DNA from: Mycolicibacterium sp. P9-22
Lineage (GTDB): Bacteria; Actinomycetota; Actinomycetes; Mycobacteriales; Mycobacteriaceae
Length of the DNA stretch: 64,000 bases
Assembly (NCBI RefSeq): GCF_008329585.1
Contig: NZ_NPKP01000002.1
Span: forward strand, 496,001 to 560,000
Reading direction: 5' to 3'
In this document: positions 54,316 through 63,141 of the stretch, piece after piece
How the letters are laid out: each line of letters opens with the position of its first letter
Position numbering within the stretch: position 1 is the first letter of the stretch
Notes under the pieces: generated by a model
What the model was told of the DNA's origin: nothing
Seen by the model: only the letters and a program-made list of their open reading frames with translations
The model's database searches: none
Translations under genes and position numbers: made by a program

Positions 54316-54747
54316 TCACAGCACAGCCGCCATCAGTTGCACCTCGACGGGAGCGCCGGAAGGCAGGGCACACACCCCGATCGCGCTGCGTGCCGGCAGG
54401 GCGTCCGCCCCGAGTTCCGCTGTGATCGCTGCGGACGCACCGTCGGCGACAGCCGATGCCGCAGTGAAATCCGGTGTGCAGGCCACGTACACGGTCATCT
54501 GCAGGCACCGCACCCCCGATGCGCCGGGAGGAAGTACCGACCGGACCGCGGCCAGCGCATTGGTGGCGGCCAGCATCGCCGCGGCGCGCGCGGTGGGTAG
54601 GTCGACCTGTTGGCCGACGGTACCGGTGACCGTGAGGGCCCCGTTGCGGCGTGGCGTCATCCCGGCGCTGAAGATGAGCCCGGCGTGCAGCGTCGCGGGG
54701 ATGTAGTCGCCTTGCGGGGCAGGTGTTTCGGTTCGATCAATCGACAC
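54316..54747 (-). CDS. RidA-family (YjgF/UK114) protein
   Basis: A 143-residue chorismate-mutase-like fold protein. GDYIPATLHAGLIFSAGMTPR is the typical opening; RCLQMTVYVACTPDF and ARSAIGVCALPSGAPVEVQLMAAV complete the family pattern. The catalytic arginine of RidA (position 105 in many) seems replaced near the ARSAIG segment (A-R-S order kept). RidA-group members hydrolyse reactive enamines and imines made by amine or amino-acid oxidation. GTG 54747 overlaps the upstream gene by 11 bases. Confidence 0.82.
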   Translation of the reverse strand: MSIDRTETPAPQGDYIPATLHAGLIFSAGMTPRRNGALTVTGTVGQQVDLPTARAAAMLAATNALAAVRSVLPPGASGVRCLQMTVYVACTPDFTAASAVADGASAAITAELGADALPARSAIGVCALPSGAPVEVQLMAAVL

Positions 54748-56341
54748 CGAGCGCCACCCCCTCCTGGCGGGGGTCGGCGGCACCGATGAGCACGCCCCGG
54801 TCATCGGCGGAGATGAGTTGAGCGCTGCCGCCGGCACCGAGATCGGGTTGCACGACGATGCGGTGCCCGAGCGCGGCCAGCTCGTCGCGCACCGCGCCGG
54901 GCAGGCTGGGTTCGACCCGCAGTTCGTCGGGGGCGCCGATCACATCGGCGTCCGAACCCGGGAAGACGGTGAACCTGGACGCCGCCACCGCTTCGGCGGC
55001 ATCGCGGCCGTGATCCAGCACGTGTGAGATCAGCTGCATGTTCCATTGCACCTGGCCGTCGCCGCCCGGGGTGTTTCCGACGTGCTTCAGCGTGCCCGCA
55101 TCGTCGGTGACGATCCACGCGTTGAGCGTGTGCAGCGGCTTTCGGCCCGGCTTCACCTCGTTGGGGTGTCCGGGCAGCAGGTAGGCGCCCCGGCCCAGCC
55201 GGTTGTTGAGTACCACGCCGGTGCCGGGCACGGTGAACTTCGCGCCGAAGGTGAACGCCAGCGAGTGGATGAAACTCACCGCCCGTCCTTCGGCGTCCAC
55301 CGCCACCGTCGAAGTGGTGTCCCCCGCCGCGACGGCGACACGGCCACGGACTTCGATGCGGCCGTCGAGATCGCGGCGCTGCGCGTCCAGACGTTCTGCG
55401 TTCAGGATGTAATCGACGCCGTCACGGCGGTTATCACTGCCACACAACGCCAATCGGTCCGCGAATGACAGTAGGGCGGCCCGGGCCAGCCGGTCGATCG
55501 CGGCCGCCGACATCCACTGATGCGCGCCGAGGACACCGTCGCACAGCGCTGCCTGCTGCAACACCATCCAGCCCGGGGTCGGCAGTGGGGTCTGGTGCAG
55601 CACCGCGCCGCCGTAACGGCCGGTGAGCGCGGGCTCGGGGGTCACCTGCGCGCCCGCGGCCCATTCGTCACCGCTGAACGGTGCGCCGCCGGCCTGCAGC
55701 GCGGCCACCGCCCGTTCCGCGAACTCGCCGATGTAGAAGCCGTCCGGGTTGTGCGCCAGCATCCGGATCGACGCCGCCAGGGCGGGCTGCGGCAGCCGGC
55801 GTCCGATGACAGCCGGAACACCGTGCGGCGCATAGACCTCGGCGAGACCAGGGTCGGCCGCGACCGCCGCGGCGGCCGAGCCGACATCTCCTGCGGTGCG
55901 TGCCGAGCAGGGCAGGCCGTTCTCGGCGATGCGGGCGGCGGGTTCCCACAGTTCCGGCAGCGTCCTGCTGGCCCCGCCGCCGTGTAATGCCCGCAGCGCA
56001 GCGGGAGCACCGGGCACCGCAACGGCCAGCGGGCCGTCCATCGGTATCGCGCTGAGGCCGAGTGCCGCATAGAAATCGGGGGTGCCGCCATCGGGTCCGA
56101 AACCGGATCCGTTGACCGTCCACACCCGCCCGTCGGGCTCCCGGACCACGGCGAAGGCATCGCCGCCGATACCGCACTGGCCGGGCAGGGTGAGCCAGGT
56201 CAGTCCGGCCATCGCCAGCGTGGCGTCGATGGCGTTACCGCCGTCGGCCAGCACCCGGGCGCCGGCCAGGCTGGCCGCCGGGTGACTGCTGCTGACCATG
56301 CCGCCTGCCGACAGCGCCGGGGGACGATGCGCCGCGCTCAT
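54737..56341 (-). CDS. Gamma-glutamyltransferase-family Ntn hydrolase
   Basis: A 534-residue self-cleaving Ntn hydrolase. The probable catalytic threonine is T342 in GDTTSTVAVDAEGRAVSF, where the chain would split into two subunits; GNTPGGDGQVQWNMQ and GGNAIDATLAMAG are family motifs. There is no signal peptide, so it works in the cytoplasm, unlike periplasmic GGT. It may remove a gamma-glutamyl group or cleave a related amide of the pathway intermediate. The start shares one base with the upstream Rieske gene stop. Confidence 0.85.
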   Translation of the reverse strand: MSAAHRPPALSAGGMVSSSHPAASLAGARVLADGGNAIDATLAMAGLTWLTLPGQCGIGGDAFAVVREPDGRVWTVNGSGFGPDGGTPDFYAALGLSAIPMDGPLAVAVPGAPAALRALHGGGASRTLPELWEPAARIAENGLPCSARTAGDVGSAAAAVAADPGLAEVYAPHGVPAVIGRRLPQPALAASIRMLAHNPDGFYIGEFAERAVAALQAGGAPFSGDEWAAGAQVTPEPALTGRYGGAVLHQTPLPTPGWMVLQQAALCDGVLGAHQWMSAAAIDRLARAALLSFADRLALCGSDNRRDGVDYILNAERLDAQRRDLDGRIEVRGRVAVAAGDTTSTVAVDAEGRAVSFIHSLAFTFGAKFTVPGTGVVLNNRLGRGAYLLPGHPNEVKPGRKPLHTLNAWIVTDDAGTLKHVGNTPGGDGQVQWNMQLISHVLDHGRDAAEAVAASRFTVFPGSDADVIGAPDELRVEPSLPGAVRDELAALGHRIVVQPDLGAGGSAQLISADDRGVLIGAADPRQEGVALGVD

Positions 56342-56697
56342 CAGGCGCCCCGTCGGGCCCGGCGGGTCGGACCGGCGGGCATCTCTCCCGGCTCCACCCC
56401 GACGAAGATCTCGCCGTCACGTTCCTGGCACGGAAAGGTCTTGATGGGTTCGGTGGCCGGCGGGCTGATCGGCTCACCGGTCTCCAGATCGAATGCGCTG
56501 CCATGGCAGGAACAGCCGATGCCGTCGTCGCGCAGCTTGCCCGACGACAGCAGGCAGTCCAGGTGGGTGCAGTAATTCGAGGTGGCGTAGGCCTTGCCGT
56601 TGAGCCGCGCCACGGCGAACTCGTGATCGCCGGAGTAGAACCGCCGGACGATACCCTCGGGCACCTGCCCGGATCGTGCTACCCGAACGAAATCCAT
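56341..56697 (-). CDS. Rieske [2Fe-2S] ferredoxin (first)
   Basis: A 118-residue Rieske protein. The cluster is bound by CTHLDC and CSCHGSAFD, i.e. C-x-H and C-x2-H. The length and lack of an oxygenase domain mark it as a free ferredoxin. A second, different Rieske protein lies at 59414 in the same cluster. The first has cysteine neighbours (CTHLDC, GCSCH) that could form the stabilising disulfide of high-potential Rieske proteins. Confidence 0.9.
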   Translation of the reverse strand: MDFVRVARSGQVPEGIVRRFYSGDHEFAVARLNGKAYATSNYCTHLDCLLSSGKLRDDGIGCSCHGSAFDLETGEPISPPATEPIKTFPCQERDGEIFVGVEPGEMPAGPTRRARRGA

Positions 56698-56730
56698 TGT
56701 TGTTCTCCGTGTTTCTGTGATTGCCAGGCG

Positions 56731-58176
56731 TCAGGCGTTGAGGTAGACGGTCTTCTCGGCCAGATAGAACTCCATCATCGAAGCGCCCGCCTGCTCCTTG
56801 AACGTGGCGGTCGACGACGCCTTGTACCCGCCGAACGGTGCGTTCATCGCCATCCCCGTGGTCGGCTGGTTGATCTTGACCAGACCGGTCCGCGATTCAC
56901 GGGCAAACCGCTGCGCGGTGGCCAGGTCCGACGTGACGATGGCCGCGGAGAGCCCGAACTCGGTGGCGTTGGCCAGTTCGATCGCCTCGTTCAGCGAGCC
57001 CGCCCGCTGGAAGGCCAGCAGCGGGCCGAACACCTCTTCGGTGACGATGCGCATCGTGGGTTCGGTGTCGGTGAACACGGCGGGCCGCACGAAATGGCCA
57101 CCCGGACTGGCCGCGACATCCACGGTGGTGCCGCCGCACCGCAGCCGCGCGCCCTCGGCGACCCCGACCGCCACGTAATGGGTGAACTTGTCGAGTTGCT
57201 GCGCGCTGGCCAGCGCGCCCATGTCCACGCCGTCACCGCCACCCGGGCCGACCACCAGGGCATCCGCGCGCGCGATGACCCGCTCGACCAACTCGTCGTG
57301 CACCGCATCGGTCGCGATGACCCGGCTGGTGCCGGTGCAGGCCTGGCCGGACAACCCGAAGGCGCCCTTGACGATCAGTGCCGCGGCGCGGTCCAGGTCG
57401 GCATCGTCGGCGACGAGCACCGGGTTCTTGCCGCCCATCTCGAGCTGGACCCGCCGGTGCGGCCCCACCCGGCCGTGGATGGCGCGACCGACCTCGGTGG
57501 AACCGGTGAAGGTGATCGCGGCGATCCGCTCGTCGGCGGCCACCGCTGCCCCGGCCACCCCGTCACCCTGGACGAGAGCGATCACCGAGGGCGGCAGTCC
57601 ACCGGCCAGCAGCGCCTCGACGAGACGTTGCCCCATCAGTGGAGTGATCTCGGAAGGTTTGAACAGCACCGGGTTTCCGACCGCCAGAGCCGGCCCGAGC
57701 TTGCGTGAGGGAATGTTGAGCGGGAAGTTCCACGGGGTGATCGCACCGACAACACCGACCGGCTCGCGCAGCGTGTACAGCAGGGTGTCGCCGACCGCGG
57801 GCAGCGTCACTCCCCCGCTGCGGGTCGCCTCGGCGGCGTAGAACCGCAGATTCGCCGGTGTACGGCTGACCTCCATGGTCGCCTCGGCGAGGGTCTTGCC
57901 TTCTTCGCGGACGAGCTCGGCTATGAGTTCGGGGCCACGCCTGTGCAGTTCCGCCGCAGCCGATTCCAGGATCGCCGAGCGGCGTTCGGGTGCGGTCGCG
58001 GCCCATTCCGGCGCGGCCTTCTCCAACCCGTCAACGGCAATGGCGACATCGGCCGGCCCCGAGGCGGGGAAGGTTCCGATCAGATCGCTCGGGTCGGCCG
58101 GGTTGGTCCGGGTGAAGGTGTCCCCGGACAGGGCCGGCACCCAGGCTCCGCCGATGAAGTTGAGTCCTGTGGTCAT
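56731..58176 (-). CDS. NAD(P)-dependent aldehyde dehydrogenase
   Basis: A 481-residue enzyme with the whole ALDH set: GAITPWNFPLNIPSRKLGPALA, FTGSTEVGR, the general-base glutamate in LEMGGKNPVLV and the nucleophile in GLSGQACTGTSR. It oxidises an aldehyde to its acid, most likely the product of the diiron oxidase step. ATG 58176 overlaps the ferredoxin reductase stop as ATGA. Confidence 0.93.
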   Translation of the reverse strand: MTTGLNFIGGAWVPALSGDTFTRTNPADPSDLIGTFPASGPADVAIAVDGLEKAAPEWAATAPERRSAILESAAAELHRRGPELIAELVREEGKTLAEATMEVSRTPANLRFYAAEATRSGGVTLPAVGDTLLYTLREPVGVVGAITPWNFPLNIPSRKLGPALAVGNPVLFKPSEITPLMGQRLVEALLAGGLPPSVIALVQGDGVAGAAVAADERIAAITFTGSTEVGRAIHGRVGPHRRVQLEMGGKNPVLVADDADLDRAAALIVKGAFGLSGQACTGTSRVIATDAVHDELVERVIARADALVVGPGGGDGVDMGALASAQQLDKFTHYVAVGVAEGARLRCGGTTVDVAASPGGHFVRPAVFTDTEPTMRIVTEEVFGPLLAFQRAGSLNEAIELANATEFGLSAAIVTSDLATAQRFARESRTGLVKINQPTTGMAMNAPFGGYKASSTATFKEQAGASMMEFYLAEKTVYLNA

Positions 58177-59417
58177 TGCGGTACCTGCGATTCTTCGTCG
58201 ATGTCTGCGTAGGCGAGGTCCCACAGATCGGTGTCCTCATCGCACAGGGCCGCGATGTCGACCTCGCGGCCCAGCAACTCCCGCACGGCCATGATGTCCT
58301 CGCCGCGGTCGACGGCGAAGGCACCCCGCACGGTGCTGCCTTCCAGGTAGAAGGCGGTGAAGTCCAGCGCGCCGACATCGCCGCGGATCACCGGTTCTCC
58401 CGTTGCGGCACCCACGAATTGGAAATTGCTCCCGTGCTGATCCGACCAGAACCACGGTGCGTCATCGGAGGGTGCATCGCGGCCGAGCATCGCGTTGGAT
58501 ACCGCCACGCCCTGCCTGCTGGCGTTGTCGAAATGTTCGAGGCGAATGTGGCGAGCGGCCCGCGCGGAGTACCGGCGCGCCACGTCTCCGGCGGCGTAGA
58601 TGTTCGGGATGCTGCTGCGACCCAACGAGTCCACCACGATCCCGTCGTCGACCCGCAGACCGGAGGCCTCCGCGGCGGCGGTGTTCGGTGTGATGCCGAT
58701 GCCTATCACCGCGGCGTCGGTCTCGAAAGGTTGTGCGGCGCCGGTCACGTCGATCAGCACACCGTCGGCGGTGGTCCGGATGCCGGCCAGTTGCACCCCG
58801 GTGCGCAGGTCCACGCCGTTGTCGCGATGGAGCCGGCTGACGACCTCCCCCATCGCAGAACCGAGGATGCGGGCCAACGGCACCGGTACCGATTCGAACA
58901 CGGTGACCGCTACACCTGCGGCGGCTGCGGTGGCCGCGATCTCCAGGCCGATGAAACCCGCGCCGATGATGGCCAGCCGCCTGCCCGGCACCAGGACCGA
59001 CGCCAGCCGCAGCGCATCGTCGAGGGTGCGCAGGTAGTGCACCAGGTCGGGTCGCGGGCCGGGCACGGTCAGCGTTCTCGGTGTGCCGCCGGTGGCAAAA
59101 AGTACTGCGTCGGTGTCGATCTCGGCGCCGCTGTTCAGCGTGACGGTCCGCGAGGCCGGCTCCACCCGCAGCACGCTGGTCCCGGTGAGGATCTCCACGT
59201 CGTTGTCGGCGACCCAGCTGGGGCGCAGAATCCAGAGGGAGGCCTCGGTGTCGGTGCCTGCCAGGAACTCCTTGGACAGCGGCGGGCGCTGATAGGGCGC
59301 ATGGGGTTCGTCCCCGATGAGCATGATGCGCCCGTCGAATCCCTGCCTGCGCAGGTTGCGGGCGGCGACGGCGGCAGCCTGCCCGGCGCCGACGGTGACT
59401 ATGGTGCGCGGTGTCAT
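58173..59417 (-). CDS. NAD(P)H-ferredoxin reductase
   Basis: A 414-residue flavoprotein of the oxygenase-coupled ferredoxin reductase type (BphA4/CamA-like). FAD binding is at GAGQAAAVAARNLRRQGFDG, NAD(P) binding at IIGAGFIGLEIAATAAAAGV, and the second FAD contact at IYAAGDVA. It would pass electrons from NAD(P)H to one or both Rieske ferredoxins. It overlaps both neighbours by four bases. Confidence 0.93.
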   Translation of the reverse strand: MTPRTIVTVGAGQAAAVAARNLRRQGFDGRIMLIGDEPHAPYQRPPLSKEFLAGTDTEASLWILRPSWVADNDVEILTGTSVLRVEPASRTVTLNSGAEIDTDAVLFATGGTPRTLTVPGPRPDLVHYLRTLDDALRLASVLVPGRRLAIIGAGFIGLEIAATAAAAGVAVTVFESVPVPLARILGSAMGEVVSRLHRDNGVDLRTGVQLAGIRTTADGVLIDVTGAAQPFETDAAVIGIGITPNTAAAEASGLRVDDGIVVDSLGRSSIPNIYAAGDVARRYSARAARHIRLEHFDNASRQGVAVSNAMLGRDAPSDDAPWFWSDQHGSNFQFVGAATGEPVIRGDVGALDFTAFYLEGSTVRGAFAVDRGEDIMAVRELLGREVDIAALCDEDTDLWDLAYADIDEESQVPQ

Positions 59418-59764
59418 GTCCGCGCCTCCTCTTCGGTGCGGGCCGGCACACGGCTTTCCGGCGCGAGGTTGACGTAGATGGTGCCGTCGTCATCGACGCG
59501 CACCGGGTAGGTGGGCTGACAGAGGTCCTGATCGGCCTCGTAGCCGGTCTCCAGGTCGAACTGCCACTGGTGGCCGGGGCAGATCACCTTGCCATGCAGC
59601 AACGTCCCCTTGAACAACGAACGATCCTGGTGCACACAGAGATCGGCGAAGGCGTACACCCGCCCTTCGGTCTGGAACAGGGCGACGGCGACACCGTCGA
59701 CCTCGACCCGCAGCTTGCGGCGTCTGCCCAGTTCTCGCGCGGTGGCGACCGCAGTCCAGTCCAT
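59414..59764 (-). CDS. Rieske [2Fe-2S] ferredoxin (second)
   Basis: A 116-residue Rieske ferredoxin with cluster ligands in LCVHQD and CPGHQW (C-x-H and C-x2-H). Unlike the first, it lacks extra cysteines, as in low-potential BphF-type ferredoxins. ATG 59764 has AGGAGA upstream. It stands between the diiron protein and the ferredoxin reductase, so it is the best candidate electron donor. Confidence 0.9.
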   Translation of the reverse strand: MDWTAVATARELGRRRKLRVEVDGVAVALFQTEGRVYAFADLCVHQDRSLFKGTLLHGKVICPGHQWQFDLETGYEADQDLCQPTYPVRVDDDGTIYVNLAPESRVPARTEEEART

Positions 59765-59826
59765 GATTCTCCTGTCCGATCTCGGCGCGCCCACGCTCGC
59801 AGCGGTCGTGGGCGCGCCGAAGTCAC

Positions 59827-60546
59827 TCAGACCGCTACCGGCTCCAGCTCGGGTGCGACGTAGGTGTCATACAGACCCTTGGTGTAGGAGAACCGCATCT
59901 CGGCTCCCCACCGCACCATCTGCAGGCAACGCTGCTGCAGCGGCACGGTGTCGGCGTGATCCAACACGATCTGGTACCCGCGCTCACCGTGCACCACATC
60001 GGAGGTGATGTGCAGATCGAAGAACTCGATCTCGTCCTCGGTGAACTTGTAGACCTCACGCAGGGGCACGATCTGCTTGGTGTAGATGCTGGGCACCTGG
60101 GATTCCAGACCCACCACCAGTGCGGCGGTGGCCACCACGAAATGCTCGCGCTGCGACACCGCGTAGCACCAGGACTGCAGCCCGCGAGTGATGGCGTTCA
60201 TGTTGTTCGGGTCCTCGATGCGTTCCTTGGTGGTGCCGCACGCCTCACCGAACTTGATCAGCAGGTCGGTGTGCCGGATGTCGGCGAGCTCTTCCTCGTA
60301 CATGTTCTGCAGCGTGAAATCCTTCGCGCCGGTGAACTGGTCCGGGGTATTGGCGTAGATGTTGGCCAGGTAGTCGGCGAACGGCCCGACGTAGTGGAAG
60401 TGGTTCTCGGCCCAGCGGGCGAAGTGGTGGCGCTCCAGCTGTCCCTCGGCCCACGCCTTGGAGAACGATGCGTTCTTGGCCTCACGACCCTTGATGGCGT
60501 TCTCGAGCTCGGCGCGGAACTCGTCACGGCCCAGTAGTTCAGTCAT
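59827..60546 (-). CDS. Heme-oxygenase-like diiron oxidase (CADD/PqqC/TENA fold)
   Basis: A 239-residue all-helical protein of the TENA/PqqC-like superfamily. All metal-ligand positions of heme-oxygenase-like diiron oxidases can be read: E85 and H92 in EEELADIRH (E-x6-H), E148 in VVGLESQV, and H179, D183 and H186 in LHITSDVVH (H-x3-D-x2-H). This spacing equals that of Chlamydia CADD. Members carry out C-C cleavage, N-oxygenation or desaturation with O2. It heads a seven-gene operon with its own ferredoxin, reductase and aldehyde dehydrogenase. Substrate unknown. AAGGGA precedes the ATG. Confidence 0.85.
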   Translation of the reverse strand: MTELLGRDEFRAELENAIKGREAKNASFSKAWAEGQLERHHFARWAENHFHYVGPFADYLANIYANTPDQFTGAKDFTLQNMYEEELADIRHTDLLIKFGEACGTTKERIEDPNNMNAITRGLQSWCYAVSQREHFVVATAALVVGLESQVPSIYTKQIVPLREVYKFTEDEIEFFDLHITSDVVHGERGYQIVLDHADTVPLQQRCLQMVRWGAEMRFSYTKGLYDTYVAPELEPVAV

Positions 60547-60764
60547 GGATCAGATCCCTTCGATCAGTTGATTTTCGCGAAACCAACAGCAACAGAGAAT
60601 GTTTCGCTTTTGATGGGGGCTGCGAGACGACGCGTCGCTGCGAAGTCGCCTCTGCACCAGCGACGTTAGCCAGCGGACCGGGGTTGCGACATGGACAACA
60701 TCACCCCTGATGGCCGCGGCGGGCAGGCATGGTGCACACACTCGGGCGACGCACAAAGGCACGG

Positions 60765-61217
60765 TCAGCGACTGCCGACCGCAGCGGTCAGCGCCTCGAA
60801 CTCGGCCAGGATCGCCGCACCGACCGCCTTGTCCTGCGCGCCGTTGCCGCCGCTGATCCCGACGCCGCCGATGATCTGCCCGTTGAAGACGAGCGGAAAC
60901 CCGCCGACGAAGACGGCGAACTTGCCCGGCAGCATGTGGCTGATACCGAAGGCCTCGTTGCCCGGCAATGCCGGGCCGTCCGGCGCCTCGTTGAACAGAT
61001 GGGTGGCCCGCTCGTGGCCCGCGGCGGTGAACGCCTTGGCGATGGAGATGTCGACGCCCGTCAGACGCGCACCCGGAAGACGGTGCAGGGCAAGAACGTT
61101 GCCACCGTCATCGCAGATGCACAGGGTCTGCTTGACACCGATTTCTTCGGCCTTGGCCCGGCCCGCGGCGAGCAGGGGCAGCGCGTCGTCGAGGGTGATC
61201 CGGTAGATCTGGTGCAT
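60765..61217 (-). CDS. GlcG/HbpS-family (DUF336) protein
   Basis: A 150-residue protein of the GlcG/HbpS fold: LDDALPLLAAGRAKAEEIGV, ALHRLPGARLTGVDISIAKAF and a glycine-rich C terminus (GGFPLVFNGQIIGGVGISGG). HbpS binds heme; many relatives sit in catabolic operons without a known role. AGGAGGT precedes the ATG. It is first on the minus strand, divergent from the pucR-type gene and 218 bases ahead of the diiron oxidase gene. Confidence 0.85.
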   Translation of the reverse strand: MHQIYRITLDDALPLLAAGRAKAEEIGVKQTLCICDDGGNVLALHRLPGARLTGVDISIAKAFTAAGHERATHLFNEAPDGPALPGNEAFGISHMLPGKFAVFVGGFPLVFNGQIIGGVGISGGNGAQDKAVGAAILAEFEALTAAVGSR

Positions 61218-61459
61218 AGCTGCTGACCTCCTGAGATTGTCGGTCTGACCGATTCGTGCGGGACGGCAATCCCGCCCCGGGCTGTTCGCCTGGTGAAATG
61301 TCTACCCGGGCACACGGCCGGCCGCCTTGGTCACAATGTCCGCTTTATCGGCCGCATCATGGTCAAACTGCACATAGTCTGTGGGCGGTCGGCAATGTGA
61401 TCGTGGTCATTCGATCCGCCACCGCATCGAGGGACAAGCCGGACAGAGCAGGTGAGCAC

Positions 61460-63130
61460 ATGACAGCAGAGCACCCGCACGGTGACCGGATGACAGTCAC
61501 CGGCCTGCTCGACGAATCGCTGATGTCGGGTGCCCGGGTGATCGCCGGCCAGGACCACCTCGGACGCGAGTTGCATTGGGTTCTCCCGCTTTCCGAGGTG
61601 CTGTCCCGCCACGAGCCGCTCGACGGCGTCGCGGTCTACGCGCGTCCGGAAGCGCTGCTGGGCACGGCCGGTGCACTGGCCGCGCTCGCCGCCCGCGGCG
61701 CAACCACCCTGGTGGTCGACGGCGCGGTGCCCGCCGATTTCCCGGCGGCCCTGCCGACCGGGCTCGTGGTGATCGAGATGGCGTTTCCGGTCGGGTTCAC
61801 CGCACTGAACCGACTGCTCGCGGAGCGGGCGTTGAGCCAGGAAGTGCACGTGATGCGGTACGCCACGCATGTGCACGCCTCGTTGGCGGGACTCTTCCAC
61901 CGCGGGGCCGGGCTGCAGATATTGATCCGCGAGGTGTCCAACCTGGCCCGTAACCCCGCGGTGGCGCTGGACGCCCGCGGCCAGATCGTGGCCCACAACG
62001 GGTTGGCCGCCGAGGCGGCGGGAGTCCTGACCGAGGTGATCGTGCCGAGGTTGACGGTCGATCTGCCGGCGGGCGCCCGGCTCTCCGGTCATCACGACAC
62101 CCGTGTCGAACACCTCGCGGACCCGCACGGCAATGCCTGGACCGCCATCTCCACGGCCATCCGGCTCGGCAAGGCCTTCGAAGGTTGGGTCCTGGTGCTG
62201 GTCCCGAACTCCGAGCCCGGCGCCCACGATCTGGCGCGGCACATCGTGGTCACCGAACAGGCGACCGCGATCATCGGTTCGGAGATGTTGCGGCAGCACA
62301 GCGTCGATGAGGCCGAGGAGCGCGCCCGCGGCGATTTCGTCCAGGCCCTGGTCCACGGCCACTTCTCCAGTGAGCACGATATGCGCGCGCGGGCGGAGTA
62401 CCACGACATCGACATCGACTCGCAGTTCGGTGTCTTCGTCGCCCCGGGCGCGATCCCCCAAGGCGTGGACAACCCCGCCGCGAGCATGGTCCGGCTGGCC
62501 CGGTACGCCGCCAATGTGGCACCGGATCCCGCCGTCCGCTCCTACGTCACCGTGCTGGGTGACGTCCTGGTGGTGGTGCGCTCACTCTGTGGCGGTGACG
62601 GCACCGCGCGGCACCGCGCGATGGTCCATTACGCCGAGGCGATGGCGGGCGAACTGGAGAACCGGCGCGGCGCCGCGGTCGCCGTGTCCTACAGCCGGCC
62701 GGCCAGCGGCGCCCAAGCCGTCTCGGCCAGCTACCGCGAAGCGCGCATCGCGCTGGGTATCGCACGCAGGCTGGGCCTCACCGGCGCGGTGTCCTATCAG
62801 GATCTGCGCAGTTTCACGGTGCTCGCGGAGATCACCGAGACCGAACAGAGCAAGGCTCTGGTCAACGACATCCTGGGACCCCTGCGCGCCACTCCCGACC
62901 TGCGCGATTTCCTGACCGGCTACCTGTCCAACGGTGGGAACGTCAACGCCACCGCGCGGGTGCTCAACGTGCACCGGAACACCATGCTCACCAAGCTGGA
63001 TCGGGTGTCGCGGGCGATCGGTCTCGATATCCGTTTGCCCGACAACCAGTTCACCGTCTGGCTGGCGATCCGGCTGGACCTGCTCAGCGAGGTGCACGCC
63101 GCCGTCGACCGGGAGGCCAGTTTCCGTTGA
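61460..63130 (+). CDS. PucR-family transcriptional regulator
   Basis: A 556-residue regulator. The N-terminal PucR domain (VTGLLDESLMSGARVIAGQD, HWVLPLSEV) senses the inducer, the middle resembles a GGDEF-like domain, and the C-terminal helix-turn-helix is GNVNATARVLNVHRNTMLTK with LDRVSRAIGLDIRLPDNQF. Such proteins usually activate neighbouring catabolic genes in response to nitrogen compounds. ATG 61460 is chosen; the upstream frame to 61256 is promoter DNA. It is divergent from the DUF336 and diiron oxidase genes, its likely targets. Confidence 0.88.
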   Translation: MTAEHPHGDRMTVTGLLDESLMSGARVIAGQDHLGRELHWVLPLSEVLSRHEPLDGVAVYARPEALLGTAGALAALAARGATTLVVDGAVPADFPAALPTGLVVIEMAFPVGFTALNRLLAERALSQEVHVMRYATHVHASLAGLFHRGAGLQILIREVSNLARNPAVALDARGQIVAHNGLAAEAAGVLTEVIVPRLTVDLPAGARLSGHHDTRVEHLADPHGNAWTAISTAIRLGKAFEGWVLVLVPNSEPGAHDLARHIVVTEQATAIIGSEMLRQHSVDEAEERARGDFVQALVHGHFSSEHDMRARAEYHDIDIDSQFGVFVAPGAIPQGVDNPAASMVRLARYAANVAPDPAVRSYVTVLGDVLVVVRSLCGGDGTARHRAMVHYAEAMAGELENRRGAAVAVSYSRPASGAQAVSASYREARIALGIARRLGLTGAVSYQDLRSFTVLAEITETEQSKALVNDILGPLRATPDLRDFLTGYLSNGGNVNATARVLNVHRNTMLTKLDRVSRAIGLDIRLPDNQFTVWLAIRLDLLSEVHAAVDREASFR

Positions 63131-63141
63131 GGTGAACGGTG

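Noticed and set aside
59827..60546. Calling the TENA/PqqC-fold protein a thiaminase or PqqC
   Set aside because: No thiamine or PQQ genes are near, and the ligand pattern E-x6-H, E, H-x3-D-x2-H matches metal-dependent CADD-type proteins.
60550..60762. A 70-codon minus-strand frame between the diiron oxidase and GlcG-like genes
   Set aside because: It lies in promoter DNA and is rich in Arg and Cys with no supporting feature.
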